8,407 nt of DNA from Candidatus Rokuibacteriota bacterium (GCA_003221595.1 QHSM01000404.1:1-8407), one strand, 5' to 3'; counted from the first letter of the stretch, positions 1-6,799 are shown. The notes: generated from the letters alone by a model not told the origin. Numbers and translations are program-made.

Positions 1-297
1 CGCCTCGGAGACCGGTCCCCAGCGCTGGTCCTCACCGGCCACGGGACGGACGTACTGGCTGTGGCAATACCAGCATCCCTCGCGGATGTAGACGGAACGG
101 CCCCGGCGCTCGAGCGGCGTATAGTCCGACGCGTCGTACCTCAGCCATTTCACGTCGCCCAGATCGGTCCGTACGGCCCGGGTCACTCGGGCCGTGCGCG
201 ATTCGGGGATCATCATGGGCAGGAAGCCCTGAACGAACATCGCCACCGTCACGAAGAAGAAGCCGGCGCCGACGGCGACCGAGCCGATCGACTTCAT
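1..297 (-). CDS. ccoO: cbb3-type cytochrome c oxidase subunit II, monohaem (partial, 3' end outside window)
   Basis: CcoO is the membrane-anchored monohaem cytochrome c subunit of the cbb3 oxidase. It passes electrons towards the CcoN haem-copper centre. The visible 99 residues start MKSIGSVAVGAGFFFVTVAM, a single N-terminal membrane anchor (about residues 5-30). A periplasmic stretch with YTPLERRGRSVYIREG follows, then the haem c motif CWYCH at residues 75-79 continuing into SQYVRPV. The pattern 'G-R-x-x-Y-x-R-E-G-C-x-x-C-H-S-Q-x-x-R-P' is typical of CcoO/FixO. The start ATG (297-295) overlaps the TGA stop of the upstream ccoN gene (296-294) as ATGA, so the two are translationally coupled. 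The reading frame is open to base 1, so the rest of the protein, including the methionine haem ligand, lies outside the window. Family assignment is secure. Confidence 0.93.
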   Translation of the reverse strand, partial: MKSIGSVAVGAGFFFVTVAMFVQGFLPMMIPESRTARVTRAVRTDLGDVKWLRYDASDYTPLERRGRSVYIREGCWYCHSQYVRPVAGEDQRWGPVSEA

Positions 298-1679
298 CGC
301 GCCGCACCCGTCGCCGACCGGAGCGACGTCTTCATCAGCGTGTAGACGACGAGCGAGATACCGATGTCCATCGCGATGCCGGTGAACGTCCGCACCCACC
401 AGTACGGCCGCATCACGTTGACGGAATGGACCCACTCGGCGCCGGCCATCAGCATGAAGCCCTGGTGCAGGCCCTGCACCACGAGCAAGAGGCCCATCGA
501 CGAGATGCCCGCCGTCATCAGCCAGAAGCCCCAGTTTCCGACGCGGAAGCTCCAGAGCGGCTCGTCGTGGGCGAGCCGGGGCCAGACGTAGACCGCGCCG
601 CCGACGGCCCACATGATGAAGGTGCCGAAGACGGTGAGGTGAGAGTGGGCGATGACGAAATCGGTGAAGTGGGTCGGCTGCTGAACCGACCGCAGCGCCG
701 AGATCGAGCCCTGGAAGCAGCCGATCAGGTACATGAGCGAGCCCACGACGAGGAACTTGGCGGGCAGATTCTGCCCGAGCTCACGCCAGCGTCCCGTCAC
801 GGTCCCGAAGAAGTTCTGGAGCACGGTCCAGACCGGGATGATCAGCATCATGGACGACACGATCGCGATGGTCTCGGCCCAGTCGGCGATGGGCGAGTAG
901 AGATAGTGATGGATGCCCACGAACGGGTAGAAGAAGGCGAGCGACCAGAATCCGATCAGCGAGAGCTTGTGGCTGTAGATCGGGTTCTTCACGCTGGCCG
1001 GCAGGAAGTAATAGATGAGCACGTAGCCGGCCGGCGTGATCCAGAGCCCGACGACGTAGTGGATGTAGAGCCCGTGCCAGGCCGCGTTGTTGATGCCGGG
1101 AATGTTGTAGGGACCGAGCAGGAGCAGGACGAGGTTCACGTCGGTCCACACGAAGGCGGCGATCAGGTACCAGAGCGACACGTAGAGCTCCGGCTGCCGC
1201 CGGTTGCGAACGGTCATCAGGAGCTGCACCGTCAGCTGCGCGAGCCCGAGGAGGATCACGACCACGTTGATCCGCGGCAGCTCGCCCGCTTCCCAGCCCC
1301 GGTTGTGCCCGAGGGCCAGGAGCACGACCGCCGCCGCCAGGTTCAGGTTCCAGACCAGCAGGAGGGCGTAGCTCCAGCGCTCGCGCCAGAGGCGCACGCC
1401 CGTGAGACGCGGGACGATGTAGTGGCAGAGGCCGATGAAGATCGTGGAGAAGGCGCCCCAGATCACCCCGTTCACGTGGATGGGCCGGAGGCGGCCGAAC
1501 GTGAGCCACGCCGTATCGCCCAGGAACTCCGGGTAGGTGAACTTGGTGGAGACCAGCGCGCCGATGGTCGGGAAGAAGAGCAGCCAGCCCAGGCCCGAGG
1601 CCAGCCACTTCCGGACCAGGTCGGCGTTGATCAGCTCGTCGTTCTTCGAGGACGCCTGACTCGCGGCGTCGGTGGCCAT
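294..1679 (-). CDS. ccoN: cbb3-type cytochrome c oxidase subunit I (haem-copper oxidase catalytic subunit)
   Basis: CcoN is the catalytic integral-membrane subunit that reduces O2 to water and pumps protons; cbb3 enzymes have high oxygen affinity. The protein is 461 residues, close to family length, and rich in hydrophobic helices. All ligands expected for CcoN are visible by motif. The low-spin haem b histidine is H68 (RLRPIHVNG). The CuB ligand H207 (LYIHYVVG) is followed by Y251 of the His-Tyr cross-link and the CuB pair H257-H258 (FYPFVGIHHYLYS, with Tyr six residues before the first His as in cbb3). H345 and H347 (IAHSHLTVFG) bind the high- and low-spin haems. The ATG at 1679-1677 is chosen because it gives a normal CcoN N-terminus (MATDAASQ) and has GGAG-type purine runs just upstream. 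The frame stays open to 1907, but that extension is arginine/proline-rich and does not look like CcoN. ccoO follows immediately. No FNR-like TTGAT-N4-ATCAA box was seen upstream. Confidence 0.95.
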   Translation of the reverse strand: MATDAASQASSKNDELINADLVRKWLASGLGWLLFFPTIGALVSTKFTYPEFLGDTAWLTFGRLRPIHVNGVIWGAFSTIFIGLCHYIVPRLTGVRLWRERWSYALLLVWNLNLAAAVVLLALGHNRGWEAGELPRINVVVILLGLAQLTVQLLMTVRNRRQPELYVSLWYLIAAFVWTDVNLVLLLLGPYNIPGINNAAWHGLYIHYVVGLWITPAGYVLIYYFLPASVKNPIYSHKLSLIGFWSLAFFYPFVGIHHYLYSPIADWAETIAIVSSMMLIIPVWTVLQNFFGTVTGRWRELGQNLPAKFLVVGSLMYLIGCFQGSISALRSVQQPTHFTDFVIAHSHLTVFGTFIMWAVGGAVYVWPRLAHDEPLWSFRVGNWGFWLMTAGISSMGLLLVVQGLHQGFMLMAGAEWVHSVNVMRPYWWVRTFTGIAMDIGISLVVYTLMKTSLRSATGAAR

Positions 1680-1757
1680 CGTCTCCGCGTCTCCCTGAGC
1701 GAGGATAGCGCGGCTCCACCGCGGGGCCGCCATTCGTCGTGCGCCGGGCCGCCTGGA

Positions 1758-1787
1758 TTGTTGTCCGCTTGCACCGTCCGCTAGAAT
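1758..1787 (+). promoter_or_regulatory. Weak candidate sigma70-type promoter
   Basis: TTGTTG (1758-1763) and TAGAAT (1782-1787) are separated by 18 bp and match the -35 and -10 consensus partially (TAGAAT differs from TATAAT at one base). If active, it would give a leader of about 280 nt before the dioxygenase-like gene at 2075. This is a single match in a GC-rich region. It is an inference from sequence shape only. Confidence 0.25.
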
Positions 1788-1795
1788 CGGCGCCA

Positions 1796-1821
1796 GCCCG
1801 GGGGCTCGGTGAGGCCCGGGC
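1796..1821. repeat. Inverted repeat, 7-bp perfect stem
   Basis: GCCCGGG (1796-1802) pairs with CCCGGGC (1815-1821) across a 12-nt loop. It lies a few bases after the candidate -10 element. It could be a leader structure, an operator-like palindrome or chance in GC-rich DNA. There is no T-tract on either side, so a terminator is not supported. Confidence 0.35.
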
Positions 1822-2074
1822 GCAGGAGGAGTCACGAGCACCATAGCGACGCCGCTGGACCCGATCCCGACCGCACCGCGCCTGGTGCGCGCCGAGCACG
1901 TCGTCATGGCCGGGTCCGTCCTGGCGACAGCCGGCAGAGTAGCGTGTTCAGCGCCTGAGCGAGGGCCGCATCCTCGCGTCCGCGTTGTGGCAGAATCCCG
2001 TAGTGCGAGCCGCAGGGCGTCGCGGGGCTGGGGCCCCGCCGCCCGAGGCGAGCTCGCGAAGAAACGAGGCGACC

Positions 2075-3052
2075 ATGGCCGTCCAGACGACGCGAACGGT
2101 CGAGGAGCTGGAGGCGTACTGCGCCCGGCTGAGAGCCGCGGGACTCGACGCCCCGTGGTCCCGGCCCGGGCCGCTCATCCCGCCGAAGCCGACGGCGACC
2201 CAGCCGCGCCACTGGCGCTGGCGCGACATCGAGCCGTTGCTGCGCGAGAGCATCGAGTTTCTCAGCCCCCACCGCGGCGCCGAGCGCCGGGTGCTTCGCC
2301 TCCACAACCCCGGCGTGCCGGAGCGGACCGTCGCTCACAGTCTCGTCCTCGCCATCCAGTACCTGCTGCCCGGCGAGGTGGCGCCGGCGCACCGCCACTC
2401 GCCGACGGCGATCCGGTTCATGCTCCACGGCGAGGGCGCCTTCACGACCGTCGACGGCCAGAAGTGCGCGATGAAGCCCGGCGACCTCGTGCTCACCCCG
2501 GGCATGGCCTGGCACGACCACGGCAACGAGGGCGGGGCGCCCGTCTACTGGATGGACATCCTCGACTGGCAGATCGTCCGCTTCCTCGAGAACCTGACGT
2601 TCGAGCCGTATCCCGACGACCAGCAGCCGGCGCTGCGGAGCCCGGGCCGCGACATCTATTTCCCGTGGACCGACGCCTACGCCGCGCTGCAGGGACGGGC
2701 GCAGCAGGAGCCCGATCCGTTCGACGACGTCCTGCTCGAGTACCTCGATCCGACCACCGGCTCTTCCCTGCGTCCGACAGTGGCCTGCTATCTCCAGATG
2801 CTGCGGCCGGGCGTGCGGACCCGCGCCCATCGCGAGACCAGCTGCGCGGTCTATCGCGTGGTGCAGGGACGGGGCACGACGACCGTCGACGACCAGACCT
2901 TCACGTGGGAGCCCGGCGACTTCTTCGTGATCCCGCCGCGCGCCCGGCACGCCCACGCGAACGCCGGAACCGAGCCGGCCGTCCTCTTCACCGCGCAGGA
3001 CGTGCCGATGCTCAAGCTGCTGCGCCTCTATCGCATGGAGCCGGCCGACTGA
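2075..3052 (+). CDS. Gentisate 1,2-dioxygenase-like bicupin ring-cleavage dioxygenase
   Basis: Members of this family are cytosolic Fe(II) enzymes that open the ring of gentisate, salicylate or 1-hydroxy-2-naphthoate between adjacent carbons using O2. The 325-residue protein shows the family order. An N-terminal arm with LIPPKPTATQPRHWRWRDIEPL and RGAERRVLRLHNPG comes first. The first cupin has PGEVAPAHRHSPTAIRFMLHGEG and MKPGDLVLTPGMAWHDHGNEG; H106, H108 and H147 are the likely iron ligands. A second cupin follows (HRETSCAVYRVVQGRG, about residues 252-267, and PGDFFVIPPRARHAH, about 280-294). In this family the second cupin is usually not the catalytic site. The protein is somewhat shorter than common gentisate dioxygenases (about 340-370). 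The start at 2075 has GAGG at 2066-2069, five bases upstream; the open frame to 1985 looks non-coding. It is the first gene of a three-gene operon. The exact substrate cannot be read from sequence. Confidence 0.88.
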   Translation: MAVQTTRTVEELEAYCARLRAAGLDAPWSRPGPLIPPKPTATQPRHWRWRDIEPLLRESIEFLSPHRGAERRVLRLHNPGVPERTVAHSLVLAIQYLLPGEVAPAHRHSPTAIRFMLHGEGAFTTVDGQKCAMKPGDLVLTPGMAWHDHGNEGGAPVYWMDILDWQIVRFLENLTFEPYPDDQQPALRSPGRDIYFPWTDAYAALQGRAQQEPDPFDDVLLEYLDPTTGSSLRPTVACYLQMLRPGVRTRAHRETSCAVYRVVQGRGTTTVDDQTFTWEPGDFFVIPPRARHAHANAGTEPAVLFTAQDVPMLKLLRLYRMEPAD

Positions 3053-3107
3053 ATCGCTGAGCGAACGGGAGAGAGCTGGAGCAGGGGAGTCCAGGGGAGG
3101 ATCGCCG

Positions 3108-4334
3108 ATGGCACGCGCCGGGTACCGCATCTTCGACGCCGACACACACATCATCGAGGCCGCAGAACCCATCGAGGCCTACCTGTCGACCGCCGACAAG
3201 GCCCGGCTGGCGGGGCTCGGAGCCCTCGTCGGACGCGCCGCGGGCAAGGGCGGGGTCTCCCGCTACCGCGTCGGCAAGCGGCCTGAGCTCAATCGTTTGC
3301 TCGGCTCGCGCGACAGCGTCCCGCCGGCCGACGCGATCGCCCGCGGCCTGAAGGACGGCGGCACCCCCTGGGACGTTCGCTGGCAGGGACCGCCCTTTCC
3401 CGACGATCGCGTGAACTTCGACTCGCACGCCCGCGTGAAGGACATGGACATCGAGGGCGTCGACGTGAACATGGTCCTGCCGTCGGGAGGGCTGGCGGCC
3501 TTCAGCGGGCTGGACGACGTCGGGGTCGAGATGATGATGTACCAGGCGTATCACCGCTTCCTCAAGGACTACTGCGCGCCCTATCCGGACCGGCTCACGA
3601 GCGTGCTCCACGTCTCGGCGCGCGACGTCCCCGGATCGGTCGCCGAGATCCGCCGCTGCGGCAAGGAGACCTGGCCGGTCGGCATCTTCCCGGTGTGCCC
3701 GCCCGGGATGACCCTCGACGATCCGGACTGGAATCCCATCTGGGCCGCGGCGCAGGAGCACGACCTGACCGTGGTGATCCACTCGTTCACCATGTCGGTG
3801 CCGTACCCGCCGGGCATGTGGGACAACTGGAACAACATGTTCCTGGTCCGTTCGGCCAGCCACGTGTGGAACGCTCAGCGCAACATGGCGGCGCTGATCG
3901 GCTCCGGCGTGCTGGACCGCTACCCCGATTTGCGGCTCACGTCCCTCGAGTGCGGGCACGGCTGGCTCGCGTTCTGGGCCTCGCGCCTCGACGAGCAGGC
4001 CGAGATGAGCCAGCACGCGCTGCCGCGGCTCAAGCAGAAGCCGAGCGAGTACATCCGCGGCCCGCAGTACTTCCAGTCGATCCAGCTCCACGAGGGCGAG
4101 CTGTCGCTGCGTCAGGCCATCGAGGCGATCGGCGACGACACCCTGATGTTCGCGACCGACTACCCCCACTCCGAGAGCTGGTTCCCGAAGTCGGTCGACG
4201 CGGTGCTGAAGTGGACCACCATTCCCGAGGGGGCTCGCCGCAAGCTCCTCTGGGAGAACGCGCTGCGCTGCTACCGGCGCTACAGCGGCGCGAGGTCCGC
4301 CCGGGTCGACGCGGTGCCCGCCGCGGCGCGCTGA
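3108..4334 (+). CDS. Amidohydrolase-2 family metal-dependent hydrolase/decarboxylase
   Basis: This TIM-barrel metalloenzyme of the amidohydrolase-2 (ACMSD/gamma-resorcylate decarboxylase-like) family has 408 residues. Visible family marks are FDADTHIIEA near the N-terminus (D12, H14 as D-x-H metal ligands), VVIHSF with H225 at the end of a barrel strand, GVLDRYPDLRLTSLECGHGWLAFWASRLDE (residues 267-296) with H284, and MFATDYPHSE with D351. The C-terminal LLWENALRCYRR matches the usual 'W-x-N-A-x-x-x-Y' ending. Some members hydrolyse amide bonds; many are non-oxidative decarboxylases of aromatic or muconate-type acids. A strong Shine-Dalgarno GGGGAGG (3094-3100) sits seven bases before the ATG. 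The gene lies 55 bp after the dioxygenase-like gene and 5 bp before the decarboxylase-like gene, so they are probably co-transcribed. The context favours an aromatic-acid substrate, but the reaction is unknown. Confidence 0.85.
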   Translation: MARAGYRIFDADTHIIEAAEPIEAYLSTADKARLAGLGALVGRAAGKGGVSRYRVGKRPELNRLLGSRDSVPPADAIARGLKDGGTPWDVRWQGPPFPDDRVNFDSHARVKDMDIEGVDVNMVLPSGGLAAFSGLDDVGVEMMMYQAYHRFLKDYCAPYPDRLTSVLHVSARDVPGSVAEIRRCGKETWPVGIFPVCPPGMTLDDPDWNPIWAAAQEHDLTVVIHSFTMSVPYPPGMWDNWNNMFLVRSASHVWNAQRNMAALIGSGVLDRYPDLRLTSLECGHGWLAFWASRLDEQAEMSQHALPRLKQKPSEYIRGPQYFQSIQLHEGELSLRQAIEAIGDDTLMFATDYPHSESWFPKSVDAVLKWTTIPEGARRKLLWENALRCYRRYSGARSARVDAVPAAAR

Positions 4335-4339
4335 CGGAC

Positions 4340-5305
4340 GTGGCGAGGCTCGCGCTCACCCTGGCGTGCGGCGACTACGACCGCACGCGCGCGCTCCGCA
4401 CGGGCGAGGTGCAGCCCGACGGGGTCGAGCTGAACGTCGTGACGCTCGCCCCGGAGGAGATGTTCTACCGCATGGCGCGGTTCCGCGAGTTCGATGTCTC
4501 GGAGCTCTCGCTCTCGACCTACACCGTGCTCCGGGGCCGCGGCGAGCCCCTCGTCGCGATTCCGGTCTTCCCGTCGTTCAGCTTCCGCCACTCGTCGATT
4601 TTCGTGGGGACTCATGCCGGCATCTCCGTGCCCAAGGATCTCGCCGGCAAGCGCGTGGGCGTGCCGAAGTACCACATGACCGCCGCGGTGTGGATCCGCG
4701 GCATGCTCGAGGACGAGTACGGCGTCGCGCCGAGGGACATGATCTGGTTCGAGGGGGGCGAGGGATCGAAGGTCAAGGAAGTCGACGTGACGCTGCCGCC
4801 CGATGTACGGCATCAACTGGTTCCTGACGGACGGACCCTCGGCGACATGGTGGCGGCGGGTGATCTCGACGCCTACGTGGGCGCCCGCCGGCCGGCGGCG
4901 TTCGGCGCGCGGGTGACCCGGCTCTTCCCCGATTTCCGCCAGGCCGAGCGGGCCTACTACGAGAAGACCGGGATCTTTCCGATCATGCACACGCTCGTCT
5001 TGCGCGAAGAGCTGGCCCGCGCCCATCCCTGGCTGCCGCGAAGCCTCTACGACGCGTTCGTCGAGGCCAAGCGTCTGGCCTACGAGCGCCTGAACTTCAC
5101 CGCGGCGCTGCCGGTGAGCCTGCCGTGGCTCGTGGCCGAGGTCGAGGAGACGCGGGCGCTCATGGGCGGCGACCCGTTTCCCTACGGCGTCGCGAAGAAC
5201 CGCAAGACGCTCGAGACGCTGGCGGGCTACACGTTCGGGCAGGGCCTGGCGCCCCGCCGGCTCACGATCCCGGAGATGTTCTGGGAGTCGACGCTGGCGA
5301 TCTAG
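4340..5305 (+). CDS. 4,5-dihydroxyphthalate decarboxylase-like protein (periplasmic-binding-protein fold, no signal peptide)
   Basis: The 321-residue product resembles the Pht5-type 4,5-dihydroxyphthalate decarboxylase family, which has a substrate-binding-protein-like fold. Characteristic stretches are LTLACGDYDRTRALRTGEVQ (6-25), LAPEEMFYRMARFREFDVSE, VFPSFSFRHSSIFV, a two-lobe crossover segment DLAGKRVGVPKYHMTAAVWI (100-119) and YYEKTGIFPIMHTLVLREEL (207-226). It lacks a signal peptide, so it is probably cytosolic, which fits an enzyme better than a transporter-binding protein. Many relatives are annotated only as ABC-transporter substrate-binding proteins. The GTG at 4340 is chosen as start because it gives the typical N-terminus. 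It lies 5 bp after the amidohydrolase stop with no clear Shine-Dalgarno, suggesting translation by reinitiation. Its TAG stop overlaps that of the opposing DUF2277 gene. True substrate is unknown. Confidence 0.82.
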   Translation: MARLALTLACGDYDRTRALRTGEVQPDGVELNVVTLAPEEMFYRMARFREFDVSELSLSTYTVLRGRGEPLVAIPVFPSFSFRHSSIFVGTHAGISVPKDLAGKRVGVPKYHMTAAVWIRGMLEDEYGVAPRDMIWFEGGEGSKVKEVDVTLPPDVRHQLVPDGRTLGDMVAAGDLDAYVGARRPAAFGARVTRLFPDFRQAERAYYEKTGIFPIMHTLVLREELARAHPWLPRSLYDAFVEAKRLAYERLNFTAALPVSLPWLVAEVEETRALMGGDPFPYGVAKNRKTLETLAGYTFGQGLAPRRLTIPEMFWESTLAI

Positions 5306-5595
5306 CCGGCATTCTTCCCGGGCGCGCCTGATCCGAAGCGGTCCGCCGACCGGGCCCGGGCCTTCGCGGCCTCGGCGTCGCGGTCGCGCGGCGGGGCGCT
5401 GGTCACGAGCGAGTCGAGCAGCTCGCGCGCGACGTGCGCCACCTGGTCCACGGCGCGGGCGAAGGCGACCTCGTTGGTCCGCGAGGGGCGGGTGAAGCCG
5501 CTGAGCTTGCGGACGAATTGCAGGGACGACGCGCGAATCTCGTCGTCGGTGGCCGGCGGCGCGAAGTTATGAAGCGTCTTGATGCTGCGGCACAT
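5302..5595 (-). CDS. DUF2277 family protein
   Basis: This 97-residue protein has the hallmark start MCRSIKTLHNF and the segment DDEIRASSLQFVRKLSGF, then TNEVAFARAVDQVAHVARELLDSL, all typical of the small bacterial DUF2277 family (function unknown). The family core ends around residue 65. The remaining tail of about 30 residues is charged and low-complexity (Arg/Ala/Asp-rich) and is likely flexible. There is no signal peptide or membrane segment, so it is probably cytosolic. The start ATG (5595-5593) has a good AGGAG eight bases upstream. It is the last gene of a minus-strand unit after the alcohol dehydrogenase and the truncated amidohydrolase remnant. Its stop (5304-5302) overlaps the stop of the decarboxylase-like gene on the other strand. 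Confidence 0.85.
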   Translation of the reverse strand: MCRSIKTLHNFAPPATDDEIRASSLQFVRKLSGFTRPSRTNEVAFARAVDQVAHVARELLDSLVTSAPPRDRDAEAAKARARSADRFGSGAPGKNAG

Positions 5596-5616
5596 GCGAG
5601 ATTCTCCTGGCTTCGG

Positions 5617-5739
5617 TCATTTGTCGGCCGACGGGCCCGGACGGTGGGACATGACGTTGATGACGGGCGGGCGTCCGGAGCCGTCGATCAGCGTGCCGTG
5701 GCGGATGACCAGCGCGCGGTCGGCCCCGGCGCTAGACAT
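5617..5739 (-). pseudogene. Truncated amidohydrolase remnant (N-terminal fragment, 40 codons)
   Basis: This short frame starts ATG at 5739-5737, inside the end of the alcohol dehydrogenase gene (they share ATGTCTAG, so its start overlaps the dehydrogenase TAG by 8 nt). It encodes MSSAGADRALVIRHGTLIDG followed by SGRPPV. 'LVIRHGTLIDGSGRPPV' is the typical N-terminal beta-strand of composite-domain amidohydrolases (imidazolonepropionase/D-aminoacylase-like), which are normally around 400-550 residues. After residue 26 the similarity stops; 14 unrelated-looking residues (INVMSHRPGPSADK) lead to a TGA at 5619-5617. The DUF2277 gene begins 21 bp later. I read it as a gene from which nearly everything was deleted, leaving its coupled start. 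A genuine small ORF or an assembly join cannot be excluded. Identification rests on the N-terminal motif only. Confidence 0.55.
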
Positions 5740-6796
5740 GGAGCACGACCTTGAGGGCGTTGCCGATCCGCTCCGTGTAGGTGCGGAAGGCGTCGTGAAT
5801 CTGATCGAGCCTGAAGTGGTGGCTGATGATCGGATCGGCCAGGATCTTGCCCTTGCTCATCAGCTCGAGCGAGCGGCCGCAGTTCATCCCGCCCTCGCCG
5901 CGCGCCGCGTAGATGCGCACGTTGGAGCGCACGGCCAGGTTCATGTCGACCTCGACCGGCCCGTTGTACCAGGCCACGACGCCGATGCGCCCGCCGCGCT
6001 TCACGTTCTCGAGCGCCTCCTGCATCGACGTGGATCCGCCGGCGCACTCGAGCACGCAGTCGGCGCCGCGCCCGTCCGTGATCTCGCGGATCCGCTCGCG
6101 CAGATTCTCCCGGCGGACGTCGATCGTGAAGTCCGCGCCGAGCTGGCGGCCGATGGCCAGCCGCGCCTCGCGGGTGCCGGTGAGGATGACGCGGGCGGCG
6201 CCGAGCGCCTTGCAGAGCTGCACGGCGATGAGGCCGATCGGGCCCGGGCCCTGGACCAGGACCGTCTCGCCCGCGACGTAGCCGCCCATGAGGTCGATGG
6301 CCCACAGGGGCGAGGCCGCCGTGGTCACCATGCACGCCTGCTCGAAGGTCAGGTTCGCCGGCAGCCGGTAGAGGGTGTTGATGTGGTTGACCGCGTACTC
6401 GGCGAAGCCGCCGTCGCAGGTGAGACCCTTCGCGCGATGCCCCTTCCCGACGTCGCCGTAGTTCAGGCAGGAGGTGTACCAGCCCTTGATGCAGTTCTCG
6501 CAGCGGTCGCAGCCCTTGTGCACCTCGACCGCGACGCGGTCGCCCACCCGAAACTCGTCGATGCCGGGACCGAGCGCGGCGATCGTGCCGGCGTACTCGT
6601 GGCCCATCACGAACGGCCCGGCCGGCTGCCCCTGCAGCGTGCGGTGTAGCACCTTCACATCGGTGCCGCAGATCGACGCGACCTCGACCTTCAGCAGCAC
6701 CTCGCCCGGGCCGGGCGCGGGGCGGGGCCAGGCCTCGACGTGCATGTCGTCGGCGCCATGCAGGACGACGGCTTTCATGGAGGCGGACGGCGGCAT
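5732..6796 (-). CDS. Zinc-dependent medium-chain alcohol dehydrogenase (threonine/sorbitol dehydrogenase-like)
   Basis: This is a cytosolic NAD(P)-dependent oxidoreductase of the MDR family, 354 residues. The N-terminal GroES-like domain carries the catalytic zinc site: C43 in SICGTD and H66-E67 in MGHEYAG. The four structural zinc cysteines are C96, C99, C102 and C110 (CDRCENCIKGWYTSC). The Rossmann domain starts near residue 178, with the glycine motif GPGPIG at 183-188, and later DGRGADCVLECAGG. These features fit the L-threonine 3-dehydrogenase/sorbitol dehydrogenase branch; substrate and cofactor preference are not determined. Start choice: the ATG at 6796-6794 (MPPSASMKAVV) has a strong GGGAGGAG at 6807-6800. 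A later in-frame ATG (6778) and an upstream extension to 6838 are less likely. It heads a minus-strand unit with the amidohydrolase remnant and DUF2277, suggesting it once acted with that lost hydrolase. Confidence 0.9.
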   Translation of the reverse strand: MPPSASMKAVVLHGADDMHVEAWPRPAPGPGEVLLKVEVASICGTDVKVLHRTLQGQPAGPFVMGHEYAGTIAALGPGIDEFRVGDRVAVEVHKGCDRCENCIKGWYTSCLNYGDVGKGHRAKGLTCDGGFAEYAVNHINTLYRLPANLTFEQACMVTTAASPLWAIDLMGGYVAGETVLVQGPGPIGLIAVQLCKALGAARVILTGTREARLAIGRQLGADFTIDVRRENLRERIREITDGRGADCVLECAGGSTSMQEALENVKRGGRIGVVAWYNGPVEVDMNLAVRSNVRIYAARGEGGMNCGRSLELMSKGKILADPIISHHFRLDQIHDAFRTYTERIGNALKVVLHV

Positions 6797-6799
6797 AGA

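Larger units (their letters stand above)
1680..2074. other. Divergent intergenic region between ccoN and the gentisate dioxygenase-like gene
   Basis: This stretch of about 395 bp separates the minus-strand oxidase genes from the plus-strand catabolic operon and must carry the 5' signals of both. Long reading frames cross it on both strands, but they are GC-driven and have no recognisable protein content. I can point to one sigma70-like candidate (1758-1787, plus strand), one 7-bp hairpin (1796-1821) and a small 6-bp hairpin (CGCACC at 1872-1877 with GGTGCG at 1884-1889). The plus-strand gene has a clear Shine-Dalgarno at 2066-2069. No tRNA, riboswitch or known operator was recognised. Confidence 0.6.

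Noticed and set aside
426..1784. Long plus-strand open frame of 452 codons opposite ccoN
   Set aside because: Its product is rich in Arg, Asp, Glu, His and Val with no domain pattern, and it is a mirror of the well-supported ccoN coding strand; GC-rich codon bias creates such frames.
1680..1907. N-terminal extension of ccoN by 76 codons
   Set aside because: The extension is Arg/Pro/Gly-rich, unlike CcoN N-termini, and the ATG at 1679 gives a normal family length with purine-rich sequence upstream.
1843..1930. Possible gene start after an AGGAGGA at 1824-1830 reading ATPLDPIPTAPRLVRAEHVV
   Set aside because: There is no ATG/GTG/TTG at the right distance (the codon there is ATA), the frame soon becomes low-complexity, and I do not recognise the sequence. 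It could be a decayed gene start, but support is too thin.
1885..3060. Plus-strand frame of 391 codons overlapping the dioxygenase-like gene
   Set aside because: It is low-complexity Arg/Ala/Pro-rich in a different frame from the clearly conserved bicupin protein.
1904..4169. Minus-strand frames (1904-3172 and 3012-4169) opposite the operon
   Set aside because: Both are antisense shadows of the dioxygenase-like and amidohydrolase genes, with no recognisable motifs.
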